From Shewanella inventionis (GTDB taxonomy: Bacteria; Pseudomonadota; Gammaproteobacteria; Enterobacterales; Shewanellaceae): a DNA stretch of 64,000 nucleotides. Position numbers and translations under genes: made by a program. The stretch spans positions 1 to 64,000 of the forward strand of contig NZ_BMII01000030.1 of assembly GCF_014641855.1 (NCBI RefSeq). Reading direction: 5' to 3'. The notes under the pieces were generated by a model that was not told the origin of the DNA, searched no databases, and saw nothing but the letters and a program-made list of their open reading frames with translations. This document shows, in pieces, positions 19,763 through 28,393 of the stretch; the first letter of the stretch is position 1; every line of letters starts with the position of its first letter.

Positions 19763-21208
19763 ATGGCTTTAGAACATTCGTCTAGCAGCAATAACCCTTG
19801 TTCTCGCAGTCGCGACAGATTGTCGTGGCTTCGATGTACCTTGCGCCGCAGCCAGCAAGAGGCTGTGGCATCGTCTACCATGACAGCCACCAGTGATAAC
19901 TTTTTTAATGCGTATGCGATTTTTTTAGGTGCCAGTTTAGGCCAAATGGGCTGGGTGACTGGATTACCACAACTGTTTGGCGCCTTGGCTCAGTTATTGT
20001 CTGTGTGGCTGGCGAGCCACTTTAGCCGTAGGCAATTTATTGTAGTCTGCGCTGGGCTACAGGCCGGTGTGGTATTAGGCATGGGCGCGTTAGCCGCGTT
20101 TCAGCCTGAAAATGCCGTGTGGCTTTTTATTGGTTTAGCTGTGCTTTATCAAGGGTTTATTAACTTAATCCAACCCCATTGGCGGGCGTGGATGGGCATG
20201 ATAGTCCCTCAGCGCCGACGCGGGGCCTTTTTTGCCTCTCGCACCCGTTTAACCATGATGGCCTCGCTGAGTGTTTTTTTTGTTGGCGGCGGCATATTAA
20301 CCCTAACCGACTCAATGCAAATGGCCTGGCTTGGGTTTAGCTTGCTGTTTTCGATTGCGGCAATGGGGCGATTTGTTTCCGCCTGGTTGCTGTTGCAAAT
20401 GCACGACCCTGAACCTCGAGCGGCTAAAGCCTCTGGGGTGTTTAACCAAACCTTATATAACTTCCGTCAAGCGTGGAAAGACAAAACCTTCCGTCATTAC
20501 AGTTTGTTTGTTGCTGGTATGCAGTGCATGGTCGCCATTTCGGCGCCGTTTTTTGCGGTGTACATGCTAGAAGACTTGCAGTTTACTTACTTTGAATTTG
20601 TATTATCAAGTGTCGCTTCCATCTTTACCCAATTTATCACCTTGCGTTTTTGGGGCCGCTTTAGCGACTTATACGGCAACCGGTTAGTGATGATTATCAC
20701 CAGCTGTTTAATACCAGGTTTGCCTTTATTGTGGCTATTTTCAGATAATTATATGTACATTTTAGCTGTTCAAGCATTTTCAGGTTTTGCCTGGAGCGGC
20801 TTTACCTTAAGTACAGCCAACTACCTTTACGACATTCGGCCTTTTCGCAGCGACTTTGCGACTTACGCGGCATTACAGGCAGCATTAAGTGCTGGTTTTG
20901 TATTTGTAGGCGCTATGGTGGGTGGCTCTATTGCCTCATATGCAGAGGCTTTTTTGGTGTGGACAGGCTTAAAAACCTGGCTCGATAACCCCATTTTTGT
21001 GGTGTTTATTGTTTCAACCACCATGCGCACACTGGTAACTCTGTGGTTTATTCCACGTTCGGTTGAGCCTAAAGCGCGCCCAAGGCCAGAGCTGCTTACG
21101 CTTATTTTTCGTATTCGAGGCTTTAATGCTATTTCGGGTGTCAGCCTGGACTGGCTCACCGTGGCCAAGAAAAAGCGCGATAACAAAAATGCGAAAGATA
21201 AAGATTAA
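19763..21208 (+). CDS. MFS transporter
   Basis: This 481-residue protein has about 12 hydrophobic segments and the MFS loop motif as RFWGRFSDLYGNRLVM (about 293-308). The first 45 residues are polar and Ser/Arg-rich, preceding DNFFNAYAIFLGASLGQMGW, the first membrane segment. This fits an MFS family common in Shewanella whose substrate is not known. No RBS of quality is seen before ATG 19763, and ATG at codon 40 is a possible alternative start. Its stop overlaps the end of the convergent sulfotransferase-like gene by 4 bp. Confidence 0.85.
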   Translation: MALEHSSSSNNPCSRSRDRLSWLRCTLRRSQQEAVASSTMTATSDNFFNAYAIFLGASLGQMGWVTGLPQLFGALAQLLSVWLASHFSRRQFIVVCAGLQAGVVLGMGALAAFQPENAVWLFIGLAVLYQGFINLIQPHWRAWMGMIVPQRRRGAFFASRTRLTMMASLSVFFVGGGILTLTDSMQMAWLGFSLLFSIAAMGRFVSAWLLLQMHDPEPRAAKASGVFNQTLYNFRQAWKDKTFRHYSLFVAGMQCMVAISAPFFAVYMLEDLQFTYFEFVLSSVASIFTQFITLRFWGRFSDLYGNRLVMIITSCLIPGLPLLWLFSDNYMYILAVQAFSGFAWSGFTLSTANYLYDIRPFRSDFATYAALQAALSAGFVFVGAMVGGSIASYAEAFLVWTGLKTWLDNPIFVVFIVSTTMRTLVTLWFIPRSVEPKARPRPELLTLIFRIRGFNAISGVSLDWLTVAKKKRDNKNAKDKD

Positions 21209-21888
21209 TCGAGGCGGTAATCAAAAAACTTACGTTTATCAGGGCCTGATGCATTCGCACTGATTTTATTAGGGTGTTTATACTCATCCCAGCTGGCTAC
21301 ATTGCGGCCAATGTTTAGCTGTGGAAAGTTTAATTGTGGAAAGCTTAGCTGCGGAAAACTTATTCGAGGTAAGCTTGCCTGCGACAGCGCTGCCGCATCA
21401 GGCAAGGGCAACTCAATAAATTGCAAAAGTGTACTTAAACTACCAGCCACACTGATATCAATCGCCATAAAATCATCACGATCTGCAAAGTAGCTAAACA
21501 CTTGCTGCTGGTGGCGCTGATAACAGGCCGTTAAATGCGTTTCATCAAACACATCTTTAACCCGCCATATATCAAAGCAATGATTAAAACTGCGCTTCAT
21601 CACCGGATGAAAGCGGCCACTGTCTTTATCTAAATGCACTAGCATGCGGCCCAGTAACATTTGCATCGACGGCAACCACTTATCTAACGGCCTATCTAAA
21701 TAGACAAATTTAGCATTGGGAAATAACACATCTAACTGCCGGTAATCGCTAAAACACGGCGCATCAGACACCGCATCGGCCAACATAAACGCTTGTTTAG
21801 TAAACGCTTGGTGGGCCACGGTTAAGCCATGTTCAAGCAGCGCCACGCTCACGCTAGTCGTGCCGGTACATGGCTTAGGAGGAGTTAT
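21205..21888 (-). pseudogene. Sulfotransferase-like gene, 5' truncated
   Basis: From GTG 21852 the frame encodes 215 residues with RPLDKWLPSM, typical of sulfotransferases. The 5'-phosphosulfate loop, TGTTSVSV, begins upstream of that GTG in the same frame (21853-21870). The frame is closed by TAA at 21889-21891 with no ATG, GTG or TTG between. The natural N-terminus (usually about 8-15 residues before this loop) is therefore lost. Residues about 164-184 hold five-residue repeats of the FPQL(S/N) type. It could start at a rare codon, but truncation is more likely. Confidence 0.6.
21309..21380. repeat. 15-bp imperfect tandem repeat inside the sulfotransferase-like gene
   Basis: Units resembling TTTAGCTGTGGAAAG recur about five times at 15-bp spacing with decay. 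They encode repeated FPQL(S/N) or similar pentapeptides on the minus strand. In-frame spacing means the repeat can expand without a frameshift. Confidence 0.75.
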
Positions 21889-22399
21889 TTATGTACATAT
21901 ATGCTATGAGTATTGATTTTAAGGACTTCTACAATACATATGGTCCAATAACAACATGTATTATATTGGAGCGTTTATTAATAACATGAATTTTAATGTG
22001 TAATCAGTAGTCCTTCACTGCTAAAAGATTGCTTCGTGTTTAAGTTAACTTACGTGAATAAAGTAATAATAAAAATTTGTTCCAGTCACTGTAATATTCT
22101 TCAATAATGAGCTAGCTAATGATGATCGTTAGCTGCAATCCGGTGTGATGTGATTAAGTTGGCTTACTCAAGCTCGATATACCAGAAATCTCTATAAGAG
22201 AAACTGTTGCACTTACTTCAGCTCAGATTAATGGACAGTATTCATTTTGATAAAGTAACAAAATCAAGTTTTTGAAACGGAATGATGATACGTTAAGATC
22301 TTGTATGTGAGTATTTTTTTTAAAATGCTGCATTTACTTAAAACTTTGTACAGAGCCTGTACATATACCGTTCCAGCAAACAGTTTCAAGTAAACCAAC
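21889..22399. other. AT-rich spacer left of the transposon
   Basis: No gene is supported here. It is AT-rich like the host. A short inverted repeat, AGCTAA and TTAGCT around 9 bases, lies near 22110. It ends at the 5-bp target duplication of the large transposon. If the transposon landed in the ISAs1 relic, part of that relic should lie here, but I could not recognise it. Confidence 0.5.
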
Positions 22400-22404
22400 A
22401 ATAC
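22400..22404. repeat. Target-site duplication, left copy
   Basis: AATAC immediately outside the left inverted repeat matches the five bases outside the right one. Five-base duplications are standard for Tn3-family insertion. Confidence 0.85.
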
Positions 22405-22444
22405 GGACCAGCGGGGGCATTTGAACGAAAACCTACGGTTTTGA
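22405..22444 (+). repeat. Left terminal inverted repeat (40 bp)
   Basis: It is exactly the reverse complement of 43171-43210. An inverted extra copy of part of its inner half (AACCGTAGGTTT, 22463-22474) follows 18 bases inside, before the tnpA stop. Confidence 0.93.
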
Positions 22445-22482
22445 CTCCCAGGCCCTCCGCGTAACCGTAGGTTTCCGAAGAA

Positions 22483-25368
22483 TCACCCCTTCCCCTCATC
22501 TTCAATAAAGTACGTACCATTGGGCAACACATGCTTATAGGGCAATAACGAGATATGGGATAAGGTCTTGTCGTCGATATCCTCCCCCTGCTGCCGGAGC
22601 TGCTCAACCACGTCATTTATCTTGATCGTGTTCCAGTACAGAATGGCATTGGATACAAAGCTGAGGCTGCTGGCCTTGTTCATGATTTCCTCATAGTCTC
22701 CAGTGGTGAATTCCCCCTGGTCCGCAAAGAATATCCAGCGCGGCAGTTTGTGCCGGTATTCCCCTTTGTTCAGTTGCCGCTGGACGGTTTGGCGCAGGTC
22801 TTTGTCAGTCAGGTACCGCAGAATGTATTCGGTCTTGATGATCCGGCCCAGGTTGGTAAAGGCCTTGGTGAGGCGATCGGAGGGTGAACTATTGGTCAAC
22901 CGTTGAACGATGACGTGTGCTGGCGCAGTTTTCTGCTTCAGAGAAATGACCACCCGCATCATGTATTCCCATTGCTCCTCAATGATCGACAGACCAGCTG
23001 TTTTCGTGAGTAAATGGTTGAGGTCACCGTAATCGACGGATTTGTCGATACGGTATAGCTGCTGATCCTTCAGATCCCGAATACGTGGCATAAAGTAGAA
23101 GCCGAGCAAATGACAGAGGGCGAAGACGATTTCAGTGTACCCGTGCGTATCGGTGGTGTGCTCTCGGATTTTCAGAATCGTGTTGTTTTCCAGCAGGCCG
23201 TCCAGAACATACAGGGCTTCACGAGGGCTACAGGAAATGATCTTGGTGCTGAACACGGAATATTGATCGGATACGTGGGTGTAGATCCCGATGGCTTTTT
23301 CATAGTAGCCGTAATAGCGGGGATAGTATGAAGCCAAGAGACTGTCGGCGCGGATTTTAAAGCGTTGCGCATCTTAAGAGGACAATGTACCGGAGCCATA
23401 CACCGCACTCAACGGCAGCTCATGGTGTTGATTCACAATTTCAGCACTGGCGTTGACCAGGGTTTCTTCGCGAATATAGTATTGCAGGATATGCCTTAGC
23501 ATATCGACAGTAACGCCATTGACGCTGTTACTCATGGACACGACGCCCAGGTTTGTGGCTTGTGAAATAATGGCAGCCATCAGGCTTTTGTAAAAGTTTT
23601 TGGGTCGTGACTGGTGATGCTGGATAGGGACAAAGTGACGACTGTAATGCGTCATTTGATCCACCTCCATCAGCAGTTGGTTGACTTTATCCGGTACGTC
23701 CAGCTTGTCGTCACGCTTGAGTTTCAGCCTGCCATTGTGTATCTCGGCGAAATTATCCAGTCCAAAACGCTTTTGCGCTGCTGACACCGCTTCGTGGAAC
23801 TGGGTTGAAATGGCGGAACGCACTTCGTGCGGCAAAGGCTGCTGTAGCTCGGTATAGACAGTGTGTTTGGTTTCATCCCAGTTGGGCTCGTTCAAGGTCA
23901 GATCCCAGAACGACACATGCTGTTTGCTCTGTGGCAAATACAAATCGCCGGAACGCAACGCATCTTTCATCGCGAGAGCAAGACCCATTTCCCAAACATT
24001 GCGATTGATGTTGCCGGTTTGATCTTTAAGGCTGCGACGCAGCTCGCGGGGAATGAACGCAGTCGGTGTATTCTCCGGCAGTTTTTTCAGATCGCCGTCA
24101 TCCAACTGCCGGACGAACTGGATGGCTTTTATCAGTGGCCCAGAACCTTTCGCCACTTCAAACGGTAACCGTATAAAGTCGGAAAAATACTTTCGTAAAC
24201 TGGGGTAACGGGTCAGCAACAAATCGCAATAGCCGCGTTCTTCCAGGCGTTTAAAAATGTGCAGATCCTCAATGGAGGCCAGCAAGTGTTTCTCGTCAAT
24301 ACGCTGCCATAAGTCATTCTTGTACAACGGCTGTTCCTCCGGCCATTCCAGCAAAACATGCGTGGTATCGAGCACAGCATCGATGGCTTTCTTCTGGCGT
24401 TTACGGAATTCCTTGTGCTTTTTGTCGTGACTGTTTCTGGTTTGTCGGCACAGTTCCGTCATGTACTGATCGTGCATTTTGACCAGGTTATCCAGCAGAA
24501 TCTTGCGGGATTCTAACAGGAAGCACACCATCAGGGCATAGCGCTTGTGGTCTTTGAAGCGTTTCATGTCCTTGGCGGTGTAGCGCTTGGTCAGTCGATA
24601 CAGGTAGTGAAGAAAAGCGGTATCAATGACCTTTTCCTCGAATTCATTAATGCCGGTGGCCACCAGATTGTCATAGCGCTCCAAATAGCGTTTCAGTGAT
24701 GAGATTTTGGCGGCCGGTGGATACTCTTTGAGTTGGTTGAAGTAGGTTCGCTGATTACCGTCTGTGGTTTGCAACAGATCGTCGATGGCACCGCGCAGTT
24801 CAGGGGACATCTGATCAAACACCTGCTCAAAAAGCTGAGTGTGAACCTGGTTACAAATACGGATGATCTGCCGTTCGATGGTCGAGGGCCCGGGTAACAC
24901 AATACGGTTCAGCAGCAGGTAGCGCTCTGCCCGGTGAAAAAGTTCATCCGGCAGCAGCCCCTGGCGAGCATGTTCTTCAATCCAGCGGTCCAGATCCGCT
25001 TCCGCTTTGTTATCAAACCGCTGAAAGCCCAGATACTTGAGGATGTTGTTCCGATGCTCCAATAGTGTCGCCTCCCGTTCGGGCACGTCCACGGTTAGCG
25101 TGGGCGGGAGGTCGAGTTGACTGCTCAGGTAGCTGATTACCCGGGAGGATAGATCATGGAGTTGGTAAAGAAACCGGCCATAGAGACGCATGGCGCACAG
25201 TTGGATAGCAAATCCCAGACGGTATTGCTTACGGTACTTGTTGACCACCTGGCAATCGCGTCGGCTCAGCGTCCAATCGCGAACCATTTCTTCCTCGGAA
25301 AATCGTTGTGGCAGCATTAACGGCTGGTATCGCTGCTGGTTGGTTAAGAACTGCTCTTTGGCTGTCAT
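22483..25368 (-). pseudogene. tnpA: Tn3-family transposase TnpA with an in-frame stop
   Basis: It would be a 961-residue Tn3 transposase in a single frame from 25368 to 22483. Codon 665 is TAA (23374-23376) in the sequence GTLSS-stop-DAQRF. Tn3 relatives have a Ser there and the next Asp is the first DDE residue, so the longest product (25368-23374) lacks the whole catalytic domain. The remainder contains TTDTHGYTE (second Asp) and the VSNAILYWNT region. Apart from this codon the gene looks intact. A recent mutation, a sequencing error or stop suppression could each explain it. Confidence 0.9.
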
Positions 25369-25482
25369 GGGTTCTCACTTGGGCTCAGTCACGCCAACTA
25401 CTCCTATAGCGTTGTTTTTATTGATTTTTTTACATTCGTGAGTCGCCATTGTCGCATCTAACAATCAGACGGCATTGTAATC

Positions 25483-25516
25483 ACGAATAGACGATAATAA
25501 AATAACGAATAGACGA
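25483..25516. repeat. Direct repeat upstream of the AAA+ ATPase
   Basis: ACGAATAGACGA occurs twice, at 25483-25494 and 25505-25516, 22 bp apart (two helical turns) and just before the ATPase start. It may be a regulator site in the divergent tnpA/ATPase promoter region. No other gene is seen in 25369-25549. Confidence 0.6.
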
Positions 25517-25549
25517 ATTTCAACCATCAATTAGCCGAGCGCTTATTTT

Positions 25550-26788
25550 ATGTACCCACGTTATTCTGAAATCAATGTCAAAGAAGCGCTGAGCGACACC
25601 CCGGTGGTCTTTGTGATGGGGCCTCGCCAAGTCGGTAAAACCACTCTGGTGAAGGCGTTGATTGGTGAGATGGGCGCTGAAAACTGGGAATACATTACCC
25701 TAGACGATCAGGCCCAGTTCGAAATTGCACAAGCTGATCCCGTCGGGTTCATCCGTAATCTGCCACCGAAACGAATTGCGCTTGACGAGGTGCAGCGCCT
25801 GCCTGAACTGTTCGTCTCCATCAAGCAGGCTGTGGATGAACAACGCACAGCCGGTCGCTTTCTTCTGACGGGTTCCGCCAATGCCTTGTTATTGCCCCGG
25901 CTATCAGATTCCCTGGCCGGCCGAATGGAGTCGGTTCGCCTGACAACGCTTTCCGAATGCGAGATCCACGGACGACCCCCCAGCTTTTTAAGCAAACTAC
26001 TGAACCAGGAAGCGCCTTCGGCTCAGGACATTCGTGTGCGGGATCATCTACTGCAACGGTTGATTACGGGGTGTTTCCCCGAGCCTCTGCAACGTGCCAA
26101 TGAGCGGCGAAGCACCGCTTGGTATCAACAGTACGTCAGTACATTGATCCAGCGGGATATCCGCGATCTGACCCATATCGATCACCCCGATTTGATGGCC
26201 AAGTTACTCAAACTCACCGCCTTTTATGCCGGGAAACTGGTTAACCTGACCGAACTGGGCGCTAAACTTGGGCTGGATCGACTGACCATCAAAAAATACA
26301 TGGCGTTGTTGGAGCAGTTGTTTCTGGTGGAACAGCTGCCGGCCTGGCATTCCAACGAATATAAGCGCCTTGTGAAAACACCCAAACTGCACTCCATTGA
26401 TACCGGCATGATGTGCGCCGTGCGGGGCCTCAATCGGGAGCGCCTGCTGAAACAGCCAGGTGATTTTGGGTTGGTGCTGGAATCCTTCGTCTACAACGAA
26501 TTGCGCAAACAGGCGGTGTGGATCGAGGAGCCCTTGAACTTCTACCACTACCGTGACAAGGACAAGGTGGAGGTCGATGTGATCATTGAAAACGCCATGG
26601 GCGATTGTTTTGCCATTGAAGTCAAAGCGGCGGCAACCTTGAGCACGAAAGATTTTACCGGCTTGAAACGCTTTCAAAGTGTGGCCGGCGAGCGCTTTAA
26701 AATCGGTGTCCTGCTATACGATGGCGATCATACGACGGCTTTTGGTGACAATCTATATGCTATCCCGCTGGGAGCGCTCTGGTCATGA
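25550..26788 (+). CDS. AAA+ ATPase with DUF4143 domain
   Basis: This 412-residue protein has an N-terminal AAA_14 P-loop GPRQVGKTTL (about residue 25), a Walker B-like RIALDEVQRLP (about 76) and sensor LLTGSAN. A C-terminal DUF4143 domain has a nuclease-like segment HYRDKDKVEVDVIIE...FAIEVKAAA. Such proteins are widespread and of unknown function; some are encoded near mobile elements. The last codons overlap merR by 4 bp (ATGA at 26785), so the two are probably co-translated. RBS is weak. It is divergent from tnpA. Confidence 0.9.
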   Translation: MYPRYSEINVKEALSDTPVVFVMGPRQVGKTTLVKALIGEMGAENWEYITLDDQAQFEIAQADPVGFIRNLPPKRIALDEVQRLPELFVSIKQAVDEQRTAGRFLLTGSANALLLPRLSDSLAGRMESVRLTTLSECEIHGRPPSFLSKLLNQEAPSAQDIRVRDHLLQRLITGCFPEPLQRANERRSTAWYQQYVSTLIQRDIRDLTHIDHPDLMAKLLKLTAFYAGKLVNLTELGAKLGLDRLTIKKYMALLEQLFLVEQLPAWHSNEYKRLVKTPKLHSIDTGMMCAVRGLNRERLLKQPGDFGLVLESFVYNELRKQAVWIEEPLNFYHYRDKDKVEVDVIIENAMGDCFAIEVKAAATLSTKDFTGLKRFQSVAGERFKIGVLLYDGDHTTAFGDNLYAIPLGALWS

Positions 26789-27189
26789 ACGAAAATCACA
26801 CCATTGGCCAGCTGGCCAAGGCAGCAAGTGTCAACGTCGAAACCATCCGCTACTACGAACGCCGTGGGTTGATCTGTCAACCACCCAAACCCGCGGAGGG
26901 ATACCGTACTTACCCAAACGCAACCTTGGCTCGAATTTTATTCATCAAACGCGCTCAGGAACTGGGTTTTACGCTGGATGAGATCAACAACCTGCTGTCA
27001 TTGGGCGGGTCGCATTGCTCGGAAGTCCAGGAACTGGCCGAAGCAAAGCTGGCCAGCGTGCGTGAAAAAATTAACGATCTGCACCGCCTGGAACAGGTGT
27101 TGGAAGAACTCGTCACAAAGTGTCGGACCAATCCTGATAATGCGGCTTGTCCTATTGTTGAATCCCTCCAACCTGATCCTCGTCAATAA
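26785..27189 (+). CDS. merR: Mercury-responsive MerR regulator
   Basis: This 134-residue protein has the N-terminal HTH TIGQLAKAASVNVETIRYYE and a long dimer helix. The three Hg(II)-binding Cys are present: one in GGSHCSEVQ (about 80) and two in KCRTNPDNAACPI (about 115 and 124). It should activate merT-merP by untwisting their promoter when Hg(II) binds. Unlike the usual divergent layout, it lies upstream of and in the same direction as merT, and overlaps the ATPase gene by 4 bp. Confidence 0.95.
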   Translation: MNENHTIGQLAKAASVNVETIRYYERRGLICQPPKPAEGYRTYPNATLARILFIKRAQELGFTLDEINNLLSLGGSHCSEVQELAEAKLASVREKINDLHRLEQVLEELVTKCRTNPDNAACPIVESLQPDPRQ

Positions 27190-27201
27190 AAGGCATTGGA
27201 C

Positions 27202-27232
27202 TTGACTCCGTACCTTGGTACGGCATTTACAC
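27202..27232 (+). promoter_or_regulatory. mer operator-promoter
   Basis: TTGACT (27202-27207) and TTACAC (27227-27232) are separated by 19 bp, the stretched spacing of MerR-controlled promoters. Between them lies the dyad CCGTACC-TT-GGTACGG, the MerR core. It is placed between merR and merT, so it controls the transport genes. Confidence 0.85.
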
Positions 27233-27265
27233 TGATTTCATCAGGTCAATAAAATGGAGTCGGCG

Positions 27266-27625
27266 ATGCCGGGAAAAGAGTCATTCACCAACACAAGGCT
27301 ACCTATCATCGGTGGCATTACCGCTGCCATCGGCGCGAGCCTGTGTTGTATTGGGCCTTTCCTGCTCTTGTCACTAGGTATCAGCGGGGCCTGGATTGGT
27401 AATTTGACCCTGCTGGAGCCCTACCGTCCCGTATTCGTCATGCTGGTTATGCTGTTGTTCGGTTGGGCGGGCTGGCAGATACATCGACCGGTCGAGGCCT
27501 GTGAACCGGGAACCGCCTGCGCTGTGCCGCATACTCCGAAACGGCGGCAAATAGTTTTCTGGATCGCGGTAATCGTCGCGCTGGTTCTTGTTACCAGTAC
27601 CCACTGGATTCCTCTGTTCGCATGA
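27266..27625 (+). CDS. merT: Mercuric ion transporter MerT
   Basis: This is an inner-membrane protein with three hydrophobic segments. The Cys pair of the first helix is in ASLCCIGPF, and the cytoplasmic pair is in ACEPGTACAV. It takes Hg(II) from MerP into the cytoplasm. ATG 27266 is chosen because GGAG (27256-27259) lies 6 bases upstream; the frame also has an ATG at 27254. It overlaps nothing upstream and its end is 17 bp before the likely merP ATG. Confidence 0.94.
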   Translation: MPGKESFTNTRLPIIGGITAAIGASLCCIGPFLLLSLGISGAWIGNLTLLEPYRPVFVMLVMLLFGWAGWQIHRPVEACEPGTACAVPHTPKRRQIVFWIAVIVALVLVTSTHWIPLFA

Positions 27626-27642
27626 ACACCCTGGAGCTAACC

Positions 27643-27930
27643 ATGCAGAAAATCATTCTCGGTCTCGTATTCACCATCGCTAGCTTCTCGGCCTGGGCCA
27701 AGCCACAAACCATCACGCTGGATCTGCCAACCATGAACTGTGCCATGTGCCCGATCACGGCTAAAAAGGCGCTGACCAGGGTCCAAGGCGTGATAGAAGC
27801 CGAGGTCAGTTATGAGCATAAGCAAGCCGTAGTGACCTTTGAGGATTCTCTGACCAACGCTGACAGATTGGTCGAAGCGACCACCAATGCCGGTTATCCG
27901 TCAACTATTGTAAAAAAGGAAACACCATGA
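27643..27930 (+). CDS. merP: Periplasmic mercury-binding protein MerP
   Basis: It has a signal peptide (to about FSAWA) followed by a heavy-metal-associated domain with MNCAMCPITAKKAL, the CxxC that binds Hg(II). Usual MerP has GMTCAACPITVKKAL. It delivers Hg(II) to MerT. ATG 27643 with GGAG upstream is preferred over the in-frame ATG at 27622. Its stop overlaps the next start codon. Confidence 0.92.
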   Translation: MQKIILGLVFTIASFSAWAKPQTITLDLPTMNCAMCPITAKKALTRVQGVIEAEVSYEHKQAVVTFEDSLTNADRLVEATTNAGYPSTIVKKETP

Positions 27931-28163
27931 TGTCAGAGGTGATTTTGCAGTCCGAGCTGACTTGTCCCGAATGCGGCCATAAAAAAACAGAAACCATGCC
28001 CACGGACGCCTGCCAGTGGTTCTACGAGTGTGAACAGTGCCATGTTTTATTGAAGCCGAAGCTCGGTGACTGCTGTGTGTACTGTTCCTATGGCTCGGTA
28101 CCTTGCCCGCCGATACAGTTCTCACAAGGCAATAAAGACACAGGAACCTGTTGTGGCGGTTAA
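27927..28163 (+). CDS. Cys-rich GDCCVYCSYG protein of mer operon
   Basis: This 78-residue protein has no signal peptide and 10 Cys. They are in CPECGH (about 12-15), ACQWFYECEQC, GDCCVYCSYG and a terminal CC, arranged like two zinc-ribbon or mercury-binding sites. Small proteins with this GDCC motif occur beside mer genes; their role is not known. It overlaps merP by 4 bp (ATGA). No mercuric reductase or lyase gene follows; the next 230 bp to 28393 hold only a promoter. Confidence 0.85.
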   Translation: MMSEVILQSELTCPECGHKKTETMPTDACQWFYECEQCHVLLKPKLGDCCVYCSYGSVPCPPIQFSQGNKDTGTCCGG

Positions 28164-28317
28164 TTGGACCTCGCAAATCTGCATGTCACTCACCCGGTTA
28201 AGTCGATAATTTTCCAGTATCAATCCACCTGTCATGATCTCTGGAAGATAAAGGAGCGAGCCTTGGTAAAGCCCCTCTATCAAAACGGTTTCCAATCGAC
28301 TGTAATTTATACTTCTC

Positions 28318-28348
28318 TTGACTCTATAGCTGCTATAGAGTTTACAAT
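28318..28348 (+). promoter_or_regulatory. PbrR-type operator-promoter of the FTR1 gene
   Basis: TTGACT (28318-28323) and TACAAT (28343-28348) are 19 bp apart. They enclose the 9-bp dyad ACTCTATAG / CTATAGAGT with a 3-base centre. The same dyad occurs before the CDF gene (30800-30820), so one PbrR-like regulator should control both. Confidence 0.85.
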
Positions 28349-28393
28349 TGCGATCAATAATCATTAGCGATTCATGAATAAGAGAACACCGAG

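Noticed and set aside
22300..22404. Left part of the ISAs1 transposase next to the transposon
   Set aside because: Translation in all forward frames gave no convincing ISAs1 motif, so I cannot claim the transposon landed within its coding part.
26204..26677. 157-residue minus-strand frame
   Set aside because: It is antisense to the AAA+ ATPase gene, which has clear motifs and codon use.
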